DNA of 64,000 bases, from positions 39,437-103,436 of the forward strand of contig NZ_JQGK01000010.1 of assembly GCF_000743525.1 (NCBI RefSeq). The letters are read 5' to 3'. The notes below the pieces were generated by a model. The model was given only the letters and a program-made list of their open reading frames with translations, had not been told where the DNA came from and searched no databases. The position numbers and the translations under genes are program-made. Positions 55,674 to 63,674 of the stretch are shown here, piece by piece; within the stretch, counting starts at the first letter, position 1; every line of letters starts with the position of its first letter. Source of the stretch: Sulfurospirillum sp. SCADC. Its GTDB lineage: Bacteria > Campylobacterota > Campylobacteria > Campylobacterales > Sulfurospirillaceae.

Positions 55674-57764
55674 ATGCAACTGATCCCAACGCGCAACATC
55701 CTCCTTAATCAAGGAACAAGCGAGCAAAAAAGGCAAGAAATCAAGGAGTATTTTCTCAAAACCTACACGGTGTATGAGAAGCTCTTTGAACTAATGAGCG
55801 ATGATGAGAGTTATTACCTTACGGCTGACCCATTGCGTCATCCGCTTGTCTTTTATTTTGGTCATACGGCGACCTTTTTTATCAATAAACTCGTGCTTGC
55901 CAAATTAATTGATAAACGTATTAATCCGACATTCGAGTCGATTTTTGCGATTGGTGTGGATGAGATGAGTTGGGATGATCTGAACCAAGCGCACTACACA
56001 TGGCCTCGCATTGCTGAAATTAGGGCGTATCGAGAGCAGGTCAAAGCTAAAATCTTAGAACTCATTGACACGTTGCCACTTTCCATGCCTATTTCGTGGG
56101 AAAGCCCGTTTTGGGCGATTTTGATGGGGATTGAGCATGAGAGGATTCATCTTGAGACGTCATCAGTGTTGATTCGTCAATTACCCCTTGAACATGTTGT
56201 ACCAAACGACTTTTGGAAAGTCTGTCCGCTAGATACGCCTGTTGTGGAAAATTCGCTTTTACATGTAAAGGGAACAACCCTTCGTTTAGAGAAGAAAAAA
56301 GACGATGCGCTGTACGGTTGGGATAACGAATACGGTTTACATGTAAAAGAGGTCAAGGACTTTAAAGCGTCGAAATTCCTTGTCTCAAATGCTGAGTTCT
56401 TGGGCTTTATCGAAGACAATGGTTATGAAAATGAAGCTTTCTGGAATGAAGAAGGGTGGAAGTGGAAAACGTATAAAAATGCCACGATGCCTCTGTTTTG
56501 GCGCAAAGATGATGCAGGTTATAAACTTCGTTTAATGGCGGAAGAGATCGCCATGCCGTGGAGTTGGCCAGTGGAGATTAACTACCTTGAAGCCAAAGCG
56601 TTTTGCAATTGGAAAAGTGCGAAAGAAAGTAAGTCTATTCGCCTTCCAATCGAGGAAGAGTGGTATGTTTTACGTGATTTACATGTAAAGGTTGAAGAGC
56701 CGTTTTGGGATAAAGCACCTGCGAATATCAACCTAGAATATTTTGCCTCAAGTGTGCCCGTAGATACCTTTGCCTTTGGCGATTTTTACGATGTGATCGG
56801 CAATGTATGGCAATGGAGTGAGACGCCGATGAATGGGTTTGATGGCTTCGCTGTTCATCCTCTTTACGATGATTTTTCTGTCCCGACGTTTGATGACAGA
56901 CACAACATCATCAAAGGCGGTTCGTGGATCAGCACGGGCAATGAGATTATAAGAGCTTCACGTTACGCCTTTCGTCGTCACTTTTACCAACATGCGGGTT
57001 TTCGCTATGTCGAATCCAACGAGCCTGTGGAAACGCATTCGGTTTTTTACGAGACAGATTTTGCACTCTCAAAAATCTGTGATGCTCATTTTGGAGACAA
57101 AGAGAACAACTACTACGAAGCAATGGCTCAGTTTTGCATCGCGCTTGGTGGAAACAAAGACAAAGCCCTTGAAATTGGCTGTGGAGTGGGTCGGGGAACC
57201 TTTGCACTTGCGCGTCATTTTGCAATGGTTCATGGCATTGAATTCACGGCACGCGTTGTCAGACTTGCAACCAATTTTAAAGAGAGTGGCAAACTCAAAT
57301 ATGCTTTAAAAGAAGAGGGTGAACTCGCTCTTTTTATCGAGAAAAATCTGAGTGATTTTGACATTGTTCCAAAGATTCAAAAAGTAGAATTTTGGCAAGC
57401 CGATCCGCACAATATGAAACCGTATTTTGATGGTTACGACCTCATTTTAGCCAATGACATACTCGATACCTTGTACGATCCTGCGCTTTTTTTGGAGAAG
57501 ATCAAAGAGCGTTTGAACCCTCAGGGATTTTTGGTCATTGCAAGCAGCTACGATTGGGATGAAGCCAAAACACCTCGTGCTAAATGGCTTGGTGGCATTA
57601 AGAAAAATGGCGAAAAATACAGTACATTTGACGCTTTAAATGAGCATTTATCGCCCTTTTTTGATTTACATGTAACGCCTGTGGAGATGCGCTTGAGTAC
57701 CCATGAAAGTGCGCGAAAAGAGGTTGTTAAATCTTTACATGTAAGCGTGTGGAAGAAAAAGTAA
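55674..57764 (+). CDS. ovoA: 5-histidylcysteine sulfoxide synthase with methyltransferase domain (OvoA)
   Basis: A 696-residue protein with the three-domain OvoA architecture. The N-terminal DinB-like domain carries the iron His triad (H64, H155 and H159 in GHTATFF and HERIHLE). An FGE-sulfatase-like domain spans about 210-440 (GDFYDVIGNVWQWSET, IKGGSWIST). The SAM methyltransferase domain starts near 470 (ALEIGCGVGRGTFALA). OvoA joins cysteine to histidine and N-methylates a later intermediate, giving ovothiol A; the lyase OvoB is not in the window. Five exact TTACATGTAA copies, all reading LHV, are the densest cluster of the window. Confidence 0.88.
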   Translation: MQLIPTRNILLNQGTSEQKRQEIKEYFLKTYTVYEKLFELMSDDESYYLTADPLRHPLVFYFGHTATFFINKLVLAKLIDKRINPTFESIFAIGVDEMSWDDLNQAHYTWPRIAEIRAYREQVKAKILELIDTLPLSMPISWESPFWAILMGIEHERIHLETSSVLIRQLPLEHVVPNDFWKVCPLDTPVVENSLLHVKGTTLRLEKKKDDALYGWDNEYGLHVKEVKDFKASKFLVSNAEFLGFIEDNGYENEAFWNEEGWKWKTYKNATMPLFWRKDDAGYKLRLMAEEIAMPWSWPVEINYLEAKAFCNWKSAKESKSIRLPIEEEWYVLRDLHVKVEEPFWDKAPANINLEYFASSVPVDTFAFGDFYDVIGNVWQWSETPMNGFDGFAVHPLYDDFSVPTFDDRHNIIKGGSWISTGNEIIRASRYAFRRHFYQHAGFRYVESNEPVETHSVFYETDFALSKICDAHFGDKENNYYEAMAQFCIALGGNKDKALEIGCGVGRGTFALARHFAMVHGIEFTARVVRLATNFKESGKLKYALKEEGELALFIEKNLSDFDIVPKIQKVEFWQADPHNMKPYFDGYDLILANDILDTLYDPALFLEKIKERLNPQGFLVIASSYDWDEAKTPRAKWLGGIKKNGEKYSTFDALNEHLSPFFDLHVTPVEMRLSTHESARKEVVKSLHVSVWKKK

Positions 57765-57832
57765 ATTGTCACGCGATTATTAGAATGTTAGACTACAATT
57801 CTCTCTTTATTTTAAATAAAGGGAGAGGTATC

Positions 57833-58441
57833 GTGACGCAAGATATTCAACGCATTAAAACTATTGTTGCCGACCCAACGCCACTAGGTCTTTTTGGTTT
57901 GGCTATGGTGACACTGGTTGCTTCATCGCAAAAATTGGGGTTGACGCTTGGTCTTTCGCTCGTCTTACCTTGGGCTATCTTTTTAGGCGCTTTTGTTCAG
58001 CTTATTGCCTGTTTTTTTGACTTTAAACACAATAATACGTTTGGGGCGACTGCCTTTGGTGCGTATGCGTTTTTTTGGTTTGGCGTGGCGTTTTCGTGGA
58101 TGGTTAAACTGGGACTTTTGGGTGAGGTTCTAGCGTCTCAAGCCGATGGCAAGCAACTGGGTGTTGCGTTCGTTGGGTATCTCATTTTTACACTTTTTAT
58201 GACCATTGGTGCGGTAGAGACCAACAAGGTTTTACTTGCGATTTTTGTTTTGATCGACCTTCTTTTTTTAGGGCTGATTGGTGATACTTTTGGCTGGTTT
58301 CATGGTGCGCATACGCTAGCCGCTTATGCAGAACTTGGCATTGCATTTCTCTCGTTTTATGGCTCTGGAGCAATTTTACTCAATCATCATTTTGGAAAGT
58401 CATTTTTACCGATTGGTAAGCCTTTAGGCATCTTTAAATAG
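57833..58441 (+). CDS. acetate/succinate uptake transporter (GPR1/FUN34/SatP family)
   Basis: A 202-residue protein with six hydrophobic segments. DPTPLGLFGLAMVTL near the start is the NPxPLGL-type family motif; ACFFDFKHNNTFGATAFGAYAFFWF matches the second conserved stretch. SatP-type channels take up acetate, an important carbon source for these bacteria. The GTG at 57833 follows GGGAGAGG at a good distance and gives the usual N-terminus; longer in-frame starts run into ovoA. Confidence 0.85.
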   Translation: MTQDIQRIKTIVADPTPLGLFGLAMVTLVASSQKLGLTLGLSLVLPWAIFLGAFVQLIACFFDFKHNNTFGATAFGAYAFFWFGVAFSWMVKLGLLGEVLASQADGKQLGVAFVGYLIFTLFMTIGAVETNKVLLAIFVLIDLLFLGLIGDTFGWFHGAHTLAAYAELGIAFLSFYGSGAILLNHHFGKSFLPIGKPLGIFK

Positions 58442-58513
58442 TCTATAAACCGCTTCTAATCAAAGTGTAACGAAAAATAGTGTATTATGAGAGAAAGTAA
58501 AAAAGGAACGTTT

Positions 58514-58978
58514 ATGAATATTATTGAAGGAAAACTCTCCCTAAATGGTAAAGAAAAAGTGGCGATTATCAACAGCCGATTTAACCATATTATCACCGAT
58601 CGTTTAGTTGAGGGTGCGAAAGATGCGTTTATTCGTCATGGCGGCGATGAGAAAAATTTAGACCTTATTTTAGTCCCTGGAGCGTATGAAATTCCTTTGG
58701 CATTGGACAAAATCTTAAGTAGTGGCAAGTATGACGCTGTTTGTTGTGTGGGTGCGATTATTCGTGGCAGTACGCCTCATTTTGACTACGTTGCAGCAGA
58801 AGCAACCAAAGGCGTTGCTAATACCGCATTAAAGTACCAAAAACCCGTCACCTTTGGTGTTTTAACCACCGATAATATTGAACAAGCGATTGAGCGTGCG
58901 GGCAGTAAAGCCGGCAATAAAGGCTTTGAAGCCATGACAGGTTTGATCGAACTCATTAGCCTTTACAAACACCTATAA
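58514..58978 (+). CDS. ribH: 6,7-dimethyl-8-ribityllumazine synthase
   Basis: A 154-residue lumazine synthase. [41 protein letters not shown] and FGVLTTDN are the conserved stretches with the catalytic His in HFDY. It makes the riboflavin precursor from the butanone phosphate and the ribityl-pyrimidine. The ATG at 58514 follows AAAAGGAA; an in-frame start 27 bases upstream is not needed. A TATTAT at 58483-58488 could be its -10. nusB and pyrF follow. Confidence 0.96.
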   Translation: MNIIEGKLSLNGKEKVAIINSRFNHIITDRLVEGAKDAFIRHGGDEKNLDLILVPGAYEIPLALDKILSSGKYDAVCCVGAIIRGSTPHFDYVAAEATKGVANTALKYQKPVTFGVLTTDNIEQAIERAGSKAGNKGFEAMTGLIELISLYKHL

Positions 58979-58987
58979 GGAAACGCT

Positions 58988-59395
58988 TTGGCAACACGAC
59001 ATCAAGCACGAGAGAGTATTATCACCCTTTTATACGCAGAAGATATTGGAAATTCTGGCATTGAAAAATTTATAGACGAACTTTTTGAAGAAAAAAAGAT
59101 TCGAAATCAGCAAAAAGAGTTTGCCCTTGGTTTGTACCATGGCGTCAAAGAGCATTTAGCCATCATTGATGAAGCGATTAATCTTCATCTCAAAGAGTGG
59201 AATCTGAGTGAAATTGGAACGCTTGAACGTGCCATTTTAAGACTGGGCGCGTATGAAGTTTTGTACTCAGAACTCGATAACGCGGTCATTATCAACGAAG
59301 CGATAGAGCTTGCAAAAAAACTGTGCAACGAGACAAGTCCTAAGTTTATCAACGGTGTTTTAGACGCGATTTCTAAAGATGGAGAGAGCCAATAA
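58988..59395 (+). CDS. nusB: transcription antitermination factor NusB
   Basis: A 135-residue all-helical protein. MATRHQARESIITLLYAE, EWNLSEIGTLERAILRLGAYEVL and VIINEAIELAKKL are typical of NusB. It binds boxA RNA with S10 and helps rRNA transcription. It starts with TTG, after AAGG, 9 bases past ribH; the stop overlaps pyrF by one base (TAATG). Confidence 0.95.
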   Translation: MATRHQARESIITLLYAEDIGNSGIEKFIDELFEEKKIRNQQKEFALGLYHGVKEHLAIIDEAINLHLKEWNLSEIGTLERAILRLGAYEVLYSELDNAVIINEAIELAKKLCNETSPKFINGVLDAISKDGESQ

Positions 59396-60078
59396 TGAAG
59401 GTGTGCGTTGCACTTGATTTACCCAATCGTGCTGAAAATATCGCACTGATTCAAAAGCTTAAAAGTGAAGATGTATGGCTTAAAGTGGGGCTTCGCTCTT
59501 TTATTCGAGATGGCGAAGCACTTCTTCATGAGATCAAAGCGATCAACCCGAATTTCAAGATTTTTTTAGACCTTAAAATTCATGACATTCCCAACACGAT
59601 GGCAGACGCCGCAGAGTCGATGGTTGCTCTTGGTGTGGATATGTTCAACGTTCATGCTTCTAGTGGCGTTAAAGCGATGCGTATGGTCATGGAGCGCGTC
59701 AATACATTGCCAAATCCACCGATCGTTTTAGCCGTCACAGCCTTGACCAGTTTTGATAACGCCTCGTTTGAAGCCATTTACCATGCGCCTATTGCACAAA
59801 AAGCGGTTGATTTTGCTAAAGATGCGTACGAGAGTGGTTTGCATGGAGTGGTCTGCTCTGTTTATGAAAGCTTAGCGATTAAAGCGCAAACGACGTCGTT
59901 CTTTTTAACGCTCACCCCAGGTATTCGTCCTTTTGGTGAGAATAGCAATGATCAAGAGAGAGTCGCTGATTTGGAAATGGCGAAAGCACAGCAGTCTGAT
60001 TTTATTGTAGTCGGTCGACCGATCTACCATAGCAATGATCCGCTGGGCATCGTAAAGAAAATTATTGAAAATATTTAG
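59395..60078 (+). CDS. pyrF: orotidine 5'-phosphate decarboxylase
   Basis: A 227-residue TIM-barrel enzyme. The K-D-x-K-x-x-D active site is in FLDLKIHDIPNTM, NVHASSG follows, and LTPGIRPFG with DFIVVGRPIY holds the phosphate loop. It forms UMP from OMP. The ribH-nusB-pyrF order is conserved with Campylobacter. Confidence 0.96.
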   Translation: MKVCVALDLPNRAENIALIQKLKSEDVWLKVGLRSFIRDGEALLHEIKAINPNFKIFLDLKIHDIPNTMADAAESMVALGVDMFNVHASSGVKAMRMVMERVNTLPNPPIVLAVTALTSFDNASFEAIYHAPIAQKAVDFAKDAYESGLHGVVCSVYESLAIKAQTTSFFLTLTPGIRPFGENSNDQERVADLEMAKAQQSDFIVVGRPIYHSNDPLGIVKKIIENI

Positions 60079-60094
60079 ACACTAAGAGGGAAGA

Positions 60095-61567
60095 ATGTTT
60101 CAGAAGATATTGTTAAGTATCGTGTTGTTTTTTGCCTTTAGTATCGTTGCTTTTTTTCTGCTGATCAAAGTTATTGATTTTAACGAATACAAACCTCGCA
60201 TTCAAAAAGCGATTAAAGAGAGTACAGGCTATGACGTGATGATTCGTGGTGACATCACACCTTCACTTTCTCCTGCAGGTGTAAGTATTTTTGATGTTGA
60301 AATCACCAATCCATCGTATCATCCAGAGGCTCCTTTTGCAAAACTAGGAAGTTTTGATGTGGCACTTGATCTCTCCGCTTTGTTGAAAAAAGAGTTTAAA
60401 GTAAGACATATTGCCATTGATAGTCTCAGCTTGATGATCGAAAAGACACAAGGGGGCATGTTTAACTATGAGTTGCCTTTTATAGCAACGAATAGTGATA
60501 AAAAAGCTAACGACGAAAATGCAACGCTTGAACAAGAGGACGATGGTTTTCCTCTTGTTCATGTTAAAAAAATTAAATTTAGCAATGCCAATATTGTGTA
60601 TATTGATGCGAACAAGAACACGCAGCTTGTGTTTGAAAAAATTGATTTAGACATCAATCACATTAATTACGAACCATTAAAACATCGTCTTCAAGCACTC
60701 TTTTTTACGGCGGAGACGCATATTGATAAGATTCAATACGGTCGTTATAGTCTCAAAGATGTATCAATGTCTTTTGAGATAAAAGATGCCATTGCTGTAA
60801 GTGAAAACCTTCACTGTACACTCTTTGACACACCTCTACACGGAAGTGGTAAATTTGATTTAAGTGGTAAACAGCCTAAAATTTCGGTTAAGAGTAAGAT
60901 TGTTGGATTAAAGTTGGCGAGTCTCTCTCGTGAGCTACTCAATCAAGAATTGCTTGAAGGGAGTGCGAACGGCGATCTTAAGCTCTCTTTCTTTGTAGGT
61001 GATTCGCACACCTTTAAGAGTACTCTCAATGGATTTGTTCAACTGTATGGGACAGACGTGACGCTTAAAGGCTATGACGTCGATAAAATCGCGTTAATGC
61101 TTGATCCAACTCAGCGTTCAAAAGGGTTTTCACTTGGCAATCTTATCGCTGGAACAACAGGCGCTTTTAAAGGAGGCAATACGCTTTTAAAAGAGATCAA
61201 TACCAAAATTGACATAGGCTATTCTGAAATACAACTCAGCGACGTGGCACTAAGCAGCGCAACAAATCGTATTGCAATGAAAGGGGCTATCAATATGGTT
61301 GATGAAAAATTTATAGACCTTAAAGCAGCACTTTTAGATGAAAGGGGATGCGCAACGTTTGAGCAAAAAATGAGTGGATCTTTTGCCAAACCTTCTGTAA
61401 AAATTGATGAAGCATCCATAACAGCACTTAGCAATGTGGTACTCTCTTTATCAACGAAGTCTAAAACAGCACCCATCACACCCAAAAAACATGATGAGAA
61501 CTGTACGGCTTTTTATGAAGGAGTTGTTAAGCATCCTGCGCTAACAACAACGCCTTTAGGGGAATAA
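60095..61567 (+). CDS. AsmA family protein
   Basis: A 490-residue protein with one N-terminal membrane segment (about 5-27, LLSIVLFFAFSIVAFFLLIKV) followed by a long beta-rich periplasmic part. The start (FNEYKPRIQKAIKESTGYDVMIRGDI) is the AsmA N-terminal domain, and DLKAALLDERG in the last third matches the AsmA C-terminal domain. AsmA-like proteins act in outer-membrane lipid transport or assembly. It starts 16 bases after pyrF with a GAGGGAAG ribosome site and is probably in the same operon. Confidence 0.85.
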   Translation: MFQKILLSIVLFFAFSIVAFFLLIKVIDFNEYKPRIQKAIKESTGYDVMIRGDITPSLSPAGVSIFDVEITNPSYHPEAPFAKLGSFDVALDLSALLKKEFKVRHIAIDSLSLMIEKTQGGMFNYELPFIATNSDKKANDENATLEQEDDGFPLVHVKKIKFSNANIVYIDANKNTQLVFEKIDLDINHINYEPLKHRLQALFFTAETHIDKIQYGRYSLKDVSMSFEIKDAIAVSENLHCTLFDTPLHGSGKFDLSGKQPKISVKSKIVGLKLASLSRELLNQELLEGSANGDLKLSFFVGDSHTFKSTLNGFVQLYGTDVTLKGYDVDKIALMLDPTQRSKGFSLGNLIAGTTGAFKGGNTLLKEINTKIDIGYSEIQLSDVALSSATNRIAMKGAINMVDEKFIDLKAALLDERGCATFEQKMSGSFAKPSVKIDEASITALSNVVLSLSTKSKTAPITPKKHDENCTAFYEGVVKHPALTTTPLGE

Positions 61568-61611
61568 ATTTTGCTTTTTTAGATCAAATACAGATCTAAA
61601 AGGAGTACCCA

Positions 61612-61755
61612 ATGCATTTAATTGAAGGTGTAGAGCTTGTTGTTATGCTGAAAAACAAAATTGAAGAGGCGAAAAAAACAGATCAAGCCAGCGTGCAAAA
61701 ACTTCAAAAATTGCTCGAAAAGCTTTTAAAATCACAAGATGCCGCCTATATCTAA
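61612..61755 (+). CDS. 47-residue hypothetical protein
   Basis: An ORF of 47 codons, MHLIEGVELVVML..., with AGGAG (61601-61605) six bases before its ATG. The protein is Lys/Glu-rich and helical (IEEAKKTDQ, LQKLLEKLLKSQ), probably a small amphipathic or coiled helix. It lies 44 bases after the AsmA-like gene and just before a strong terminator hairpin, so it is likely the last gene of that transcript. I do not recognise it. Confidence 0.6.
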   Translation: MHLIEGVELVVMLKNKIEEAKKTDQASVQKLQKLLEKLLKSQDAAYI

Positions 61756-61758
61756 GCG

Positions 61759-61794
61759 ATAAACGGCTTAAGAAAGCGCTCTTAAGCCGTTTAT
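61759..61794 (+). terminator. strong hairpin terminator after the AsmA/small-protein genes
   Basis: ATAAACGGCTTAAGA (61759-61773) and TCTTAAGCCGTTTAT (61780-61794) form a 15-bp perfect stem with loop AAGCGC. The 3' arm ends in GTTTAT, a weak U-rich tail. It starts three bases after the stop of the 47-residue ORF. Because both arms begin and end in A/T it may serve in either direction. Confidence 0.75.
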
Positions 61795-61807
61795 TAGATA
61801 CTTTTGA

Positions 61808-61813
61808 TATACT
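61808..61813 (+). promoter_or_regulatory. -10 element of the tRNA-Ser promoter
   Basis: TATACT lies 19 bases before the tRNA 5' end, a normal distance for a stable-RNA promoter. No clear -35 is visible at the matching distance, which falls inside the preceding terminator hairpin. Confidence 0.45.
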
Positions 61814-61832
61814 TGCACTCTACTTTTTACAT

Positions 61833-61922
61833 GGACAGATGGGTGAGCGGCTGAAACCACATCCCTGCTAAGGATGCGTCGGGGTAACCTGACCGAGGGT
61901 TCAAATCCCTCTCTGTCCGCCA
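61833..61922 (+). tRNA. tRNA-Ser (anticodon GCT)
   Basis: A 90-base class II tRNA. The acceptor stem pairs GGACAGA with TCTGTCC, followed by G and an encoded CCA (61920-61922). The anticodon stem (CATCC/GGATG) encloses CTGCTAA, anticodon GCT at 61867-61869, reading AGC and AGU. A long variable arm (GCGTCGGGGTAACCTGACC) and T-loop GTTCAAAT fit tRNA-Ser. Its 3' end is probably the attachment site for the element whose recombinase gene starts 220 bases downstream. Confidence 0.95.
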
Positions 61923-61984
61923 GAAACCCCAAAACCCTCACAAATACAGCTTTTTGATTACAATGACTCATTAAAAAAGTCAAA

Positions 61985-62080
61985 GTGTCCAACAAGTGTC
62001 CAACAAAAATATCTTTTCAAGAGAAACAATGTTTATTATTTTTCCAAAAGAATAAATAATATACCAACAAAAATATCTTT
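61985..62080. repeat. direct repeats between tRNA-Ser and the integrase gene
   Basis: GTGTCCAACAA occurs twice in tandem (61985-61995, 61996-62006). CCAACAAAAATATCTTT occurs at 62000-62016 and again at 62064-62080, a 17-bp perfect direct repeat 64 bases apart. Position between an attachment site and a recombinase gene suggests arm-type recombinase binding sites or autoregulatory operators. Confidence 0.7.
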
Positions 62081-62104
62081 AAAATCAAGTGACTTAGAGT
62101 ATTG

Positions 62105-62110
62105 TATAAT
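62105..62110 (+). promoter_or_regulatory. -10 element before the integrase gene
   Basis: TATAAT lies 31 bases before the integrase ATG. There is no good -35 at 16-18 bases upstream; the second 17-bp direct repeat (62064-62080) lies where a regulator could act. Confidence 0.45.
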
Positions 62111-62141
62111 ACTGAGAAATAAGATTTTAAGAAGTTTAACA

Positions 62142-63383
62142 ATGAAAAAGCAAGAAGAAAAAATCATTGAAAAAATACTAAAAAAACAAGCAATCACACA
62201 ACAAGAAGCCCAAATTATATACACAAAAGAGCAATTAAAAGAGTTAGATGCTCAGCATGCTCAAATGCCACAATTAGATTCCCAAGACAAAGAAGAGTAC
62301 TACAAGGAACTTTTTAAGGAAGAAATAGAAATAGAACAAAAAATTAAAGAATTAGAGCAAAACAAAGACAATCAAATATTAGAAATTGTAAAAAATCTAC
62401 AACACATACAAACACCAACACCACCAAAGGTTAGCCATTTTGATTTAGATACACAGTTTGAAAAATACCTACAACACAAAGAAAAACATGAAAAAATAAG
62501 CAAAAGCTCACTAAAAGCTTATGCAGCAACATATAGATATTTGGAATATTTCACAACAAAAAGCACTATTTTTAATTTTGCTTTTTTCAAGGAAATACAA
62601 CAAAAATTACAACTACTACCCAAAGATTTTTTTAAACATGAAAAATACTACAAAAGCACTTTTGAGGAAGTCTTAAAATTACAAAAAAAAGAACCATGTG
62701 AAACACTAAATACAAAAACAATAAACAACCACATGAGCAATTTTAAAAGTTTTTTTGATTATTTGCTCTATGAGGAAATAATTCAAGACAACCCATTAAG
62801 CAACATAAAACCCTTACAAGAACAACAAGAAACCCCCAAAGAGGAATACACTACACAAGAACTAGAACTAATCTTTAAAAGCAATATAGAGCAAGATTAT
62901 CTTAATATGTGTAAAGTGGCATTATATGCAGGACTAAGAATTGAAGAAGTGCTAAGTATCAAAAAAGAGGATATACAAGACAATTTAATACATATCAATT
63001 TGCAAGATAAAACAACAAAAAAGCACACCAGAATCATTCCAATTCACAAAAACCTACAAAGCACCATAAATGAGCAAATTAAAAGAAATAGAGGCATATA
63101 TCTATTCTTTGAAGGCAATGAAAATCATGGAGCAAGGAACATAGGAAAAAGGGTTAATAGAAGATTAAAAAGTATTGTAAATAGTGATTTTAAAACTTTC
63201 CACTCTTTGAGAAAAAACTTTTCACAAGAACTTGAACTAAGCACCAATGCAGAGGATAAAATCAAAAAATACTTGATGGGTCACTCTCTCTCAAAAGATG
63301 TCACACACATGGTGTACAATAGGGGAAAAATGAATGTTGAAAAGTTGGTAGATTGTATCAATCAAATCACATTTGATTACTAA
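62142..63383 (+). CDS. tyrosine recombinase/integrase
   Basis: A 413-residue phage-type integrase. The first about 100 residues are a charged coiled-coil extension. A SAM-like core-binding domain follows (about 105-225), then the catalytic domain (about 235-410) with Arg in LYAGLRIEEVLSI, H-x-x-R in TFHSLRKNFSQEL, and His and nucleophile Tyr in MGHSLSKDVTHMVY. It should excise and insert the element at tRNA-Ser. The codon use is extremely A-rich, unlike core genes here. The long N-terminal extension is unusual. Confidence 0.9.
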   Translation: MKKQEEKIIEKILKKQAITQQEAQIIYTKEQLKELDAQHAQMPQLDSQDKEEYYKELFKEEIEIEQKIKELEQNKDNQILEIVKNLQHIQTPTPPKVSHFDLDTQFEKYLQHKEKHEKISKSSLKAYAATYRYLEYFTTKSTIFNFAFFKEIQQKLQLLPKDFFKHEKYYKSTFEEVLKLQKKEPCETLNTKTINNHMSNFKSFFDYLLYEEIIQDNPLSNIKPLQEQQETPKEEYTTQELELIFKSNIEQDYLNMCKVALYAGLRIEEVLSIKKEDIQDNLIHINLQDKTTKKHTRIIPIHKNLQSTINEQIKRNRGIYLFFEGNENHGARNIGKRVNRRLKSIVNSDFKTFHSLRKNFSQELELSTNAEDKIKKYLMGHSLSKDVTHMVYNRGKMNVEKLVDCINQITFDY

Positions 63384-63405
63384 AACATATACCTGTATGA
63401 CATAA

Positions 63406-63424
63406 GCCCCACACTTTGTGGGGC
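63406..63424 (+). terminator. hairpin after the integrase gene
   Basis: GCCCCACA (63406-63413) and TGTGGGGC (63417-63424) form an 8-bp G+C-rich stem with loop CTT. It stands 22 bases after the integrase stop. No U-run follows, so it may be a Rho-dependent or weak terminator. Confidence 0.5.
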
Positions 63425-63587
63425 CCACTAAAGATTAAAAGTAAACTCAAATTCCCATGATACCAATCCTTATTAAAATACTCTACATTAAAAACTAAAA
63501 AAGCCAAAAACATACTTCATTCAAAAAAATTATTCAAAAAAAGAAAATATTTTAAGTTTTTTTCAAAATCAATCTACAATTAAAAAA

Positions 63588-63667
63588 AGGGAAAAAATAT
63601 TGACATTTTCCCTGTATCTTTTTTCCTTTTTATGTGTGAAAAAAGGAAAAAGGGAAAAAAGGAAAGG
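63588..63667. repeat. purine/pyrimidine-rich repeats (GGAAAAA blocks) before the zinc-ribbon gene
   Basis: AGGGAAAA (63588-63595) and TTTTCCCT (63606-63613) are inverted. A TTTTTTCCTTTTT block (about 63619-63631) is inverted relative to AAAAAGGAAAAA (about 63641-63652), and GGAAAAA-like units repeat up to 63667. They lie in the 291-base gap 63384-63674, which otherwise has only the hairpin at 63406. The repeats could be binding sites for an element-encoded regulator or replication/excision protein. Confidence 0.5.
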
Positions 63668-63674
63668 ATGAAAA

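Larger units (their letters stand above)
81..57744. repeat. dispersed highly iterated palindrome TTACATGTAA (29 exact copies)
   Basis: Exact copies start at 81, 1003, 3279, 3378, 4318, 5831, 6847, 9955, 10165, 12142, 14057, 16553, 18494, 31992, 33057, 33764, 36220, 39768, 41440, 44364, 47120, 47142, 51025, 53855, 56259, 56337, 56679, 57666 and 57735. Most extend to TTTACATGTAA[A/C]. At about 62% A+T a given 10-mer of this composition is expected about 0.2 times in 64 kb. One-mismatch copies occur near 12369, 16789, 37455, 37564, 38303 and 49499. 25 exact copies are inside genes and 4 are intergenic. None lies between 18504 and 31991, or after 57744. The role is unknown; a highly iterated palindrome, a DNA-uptake or methylation site, or a chromosome-organising site are all possible. 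Confidence 0.95.
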
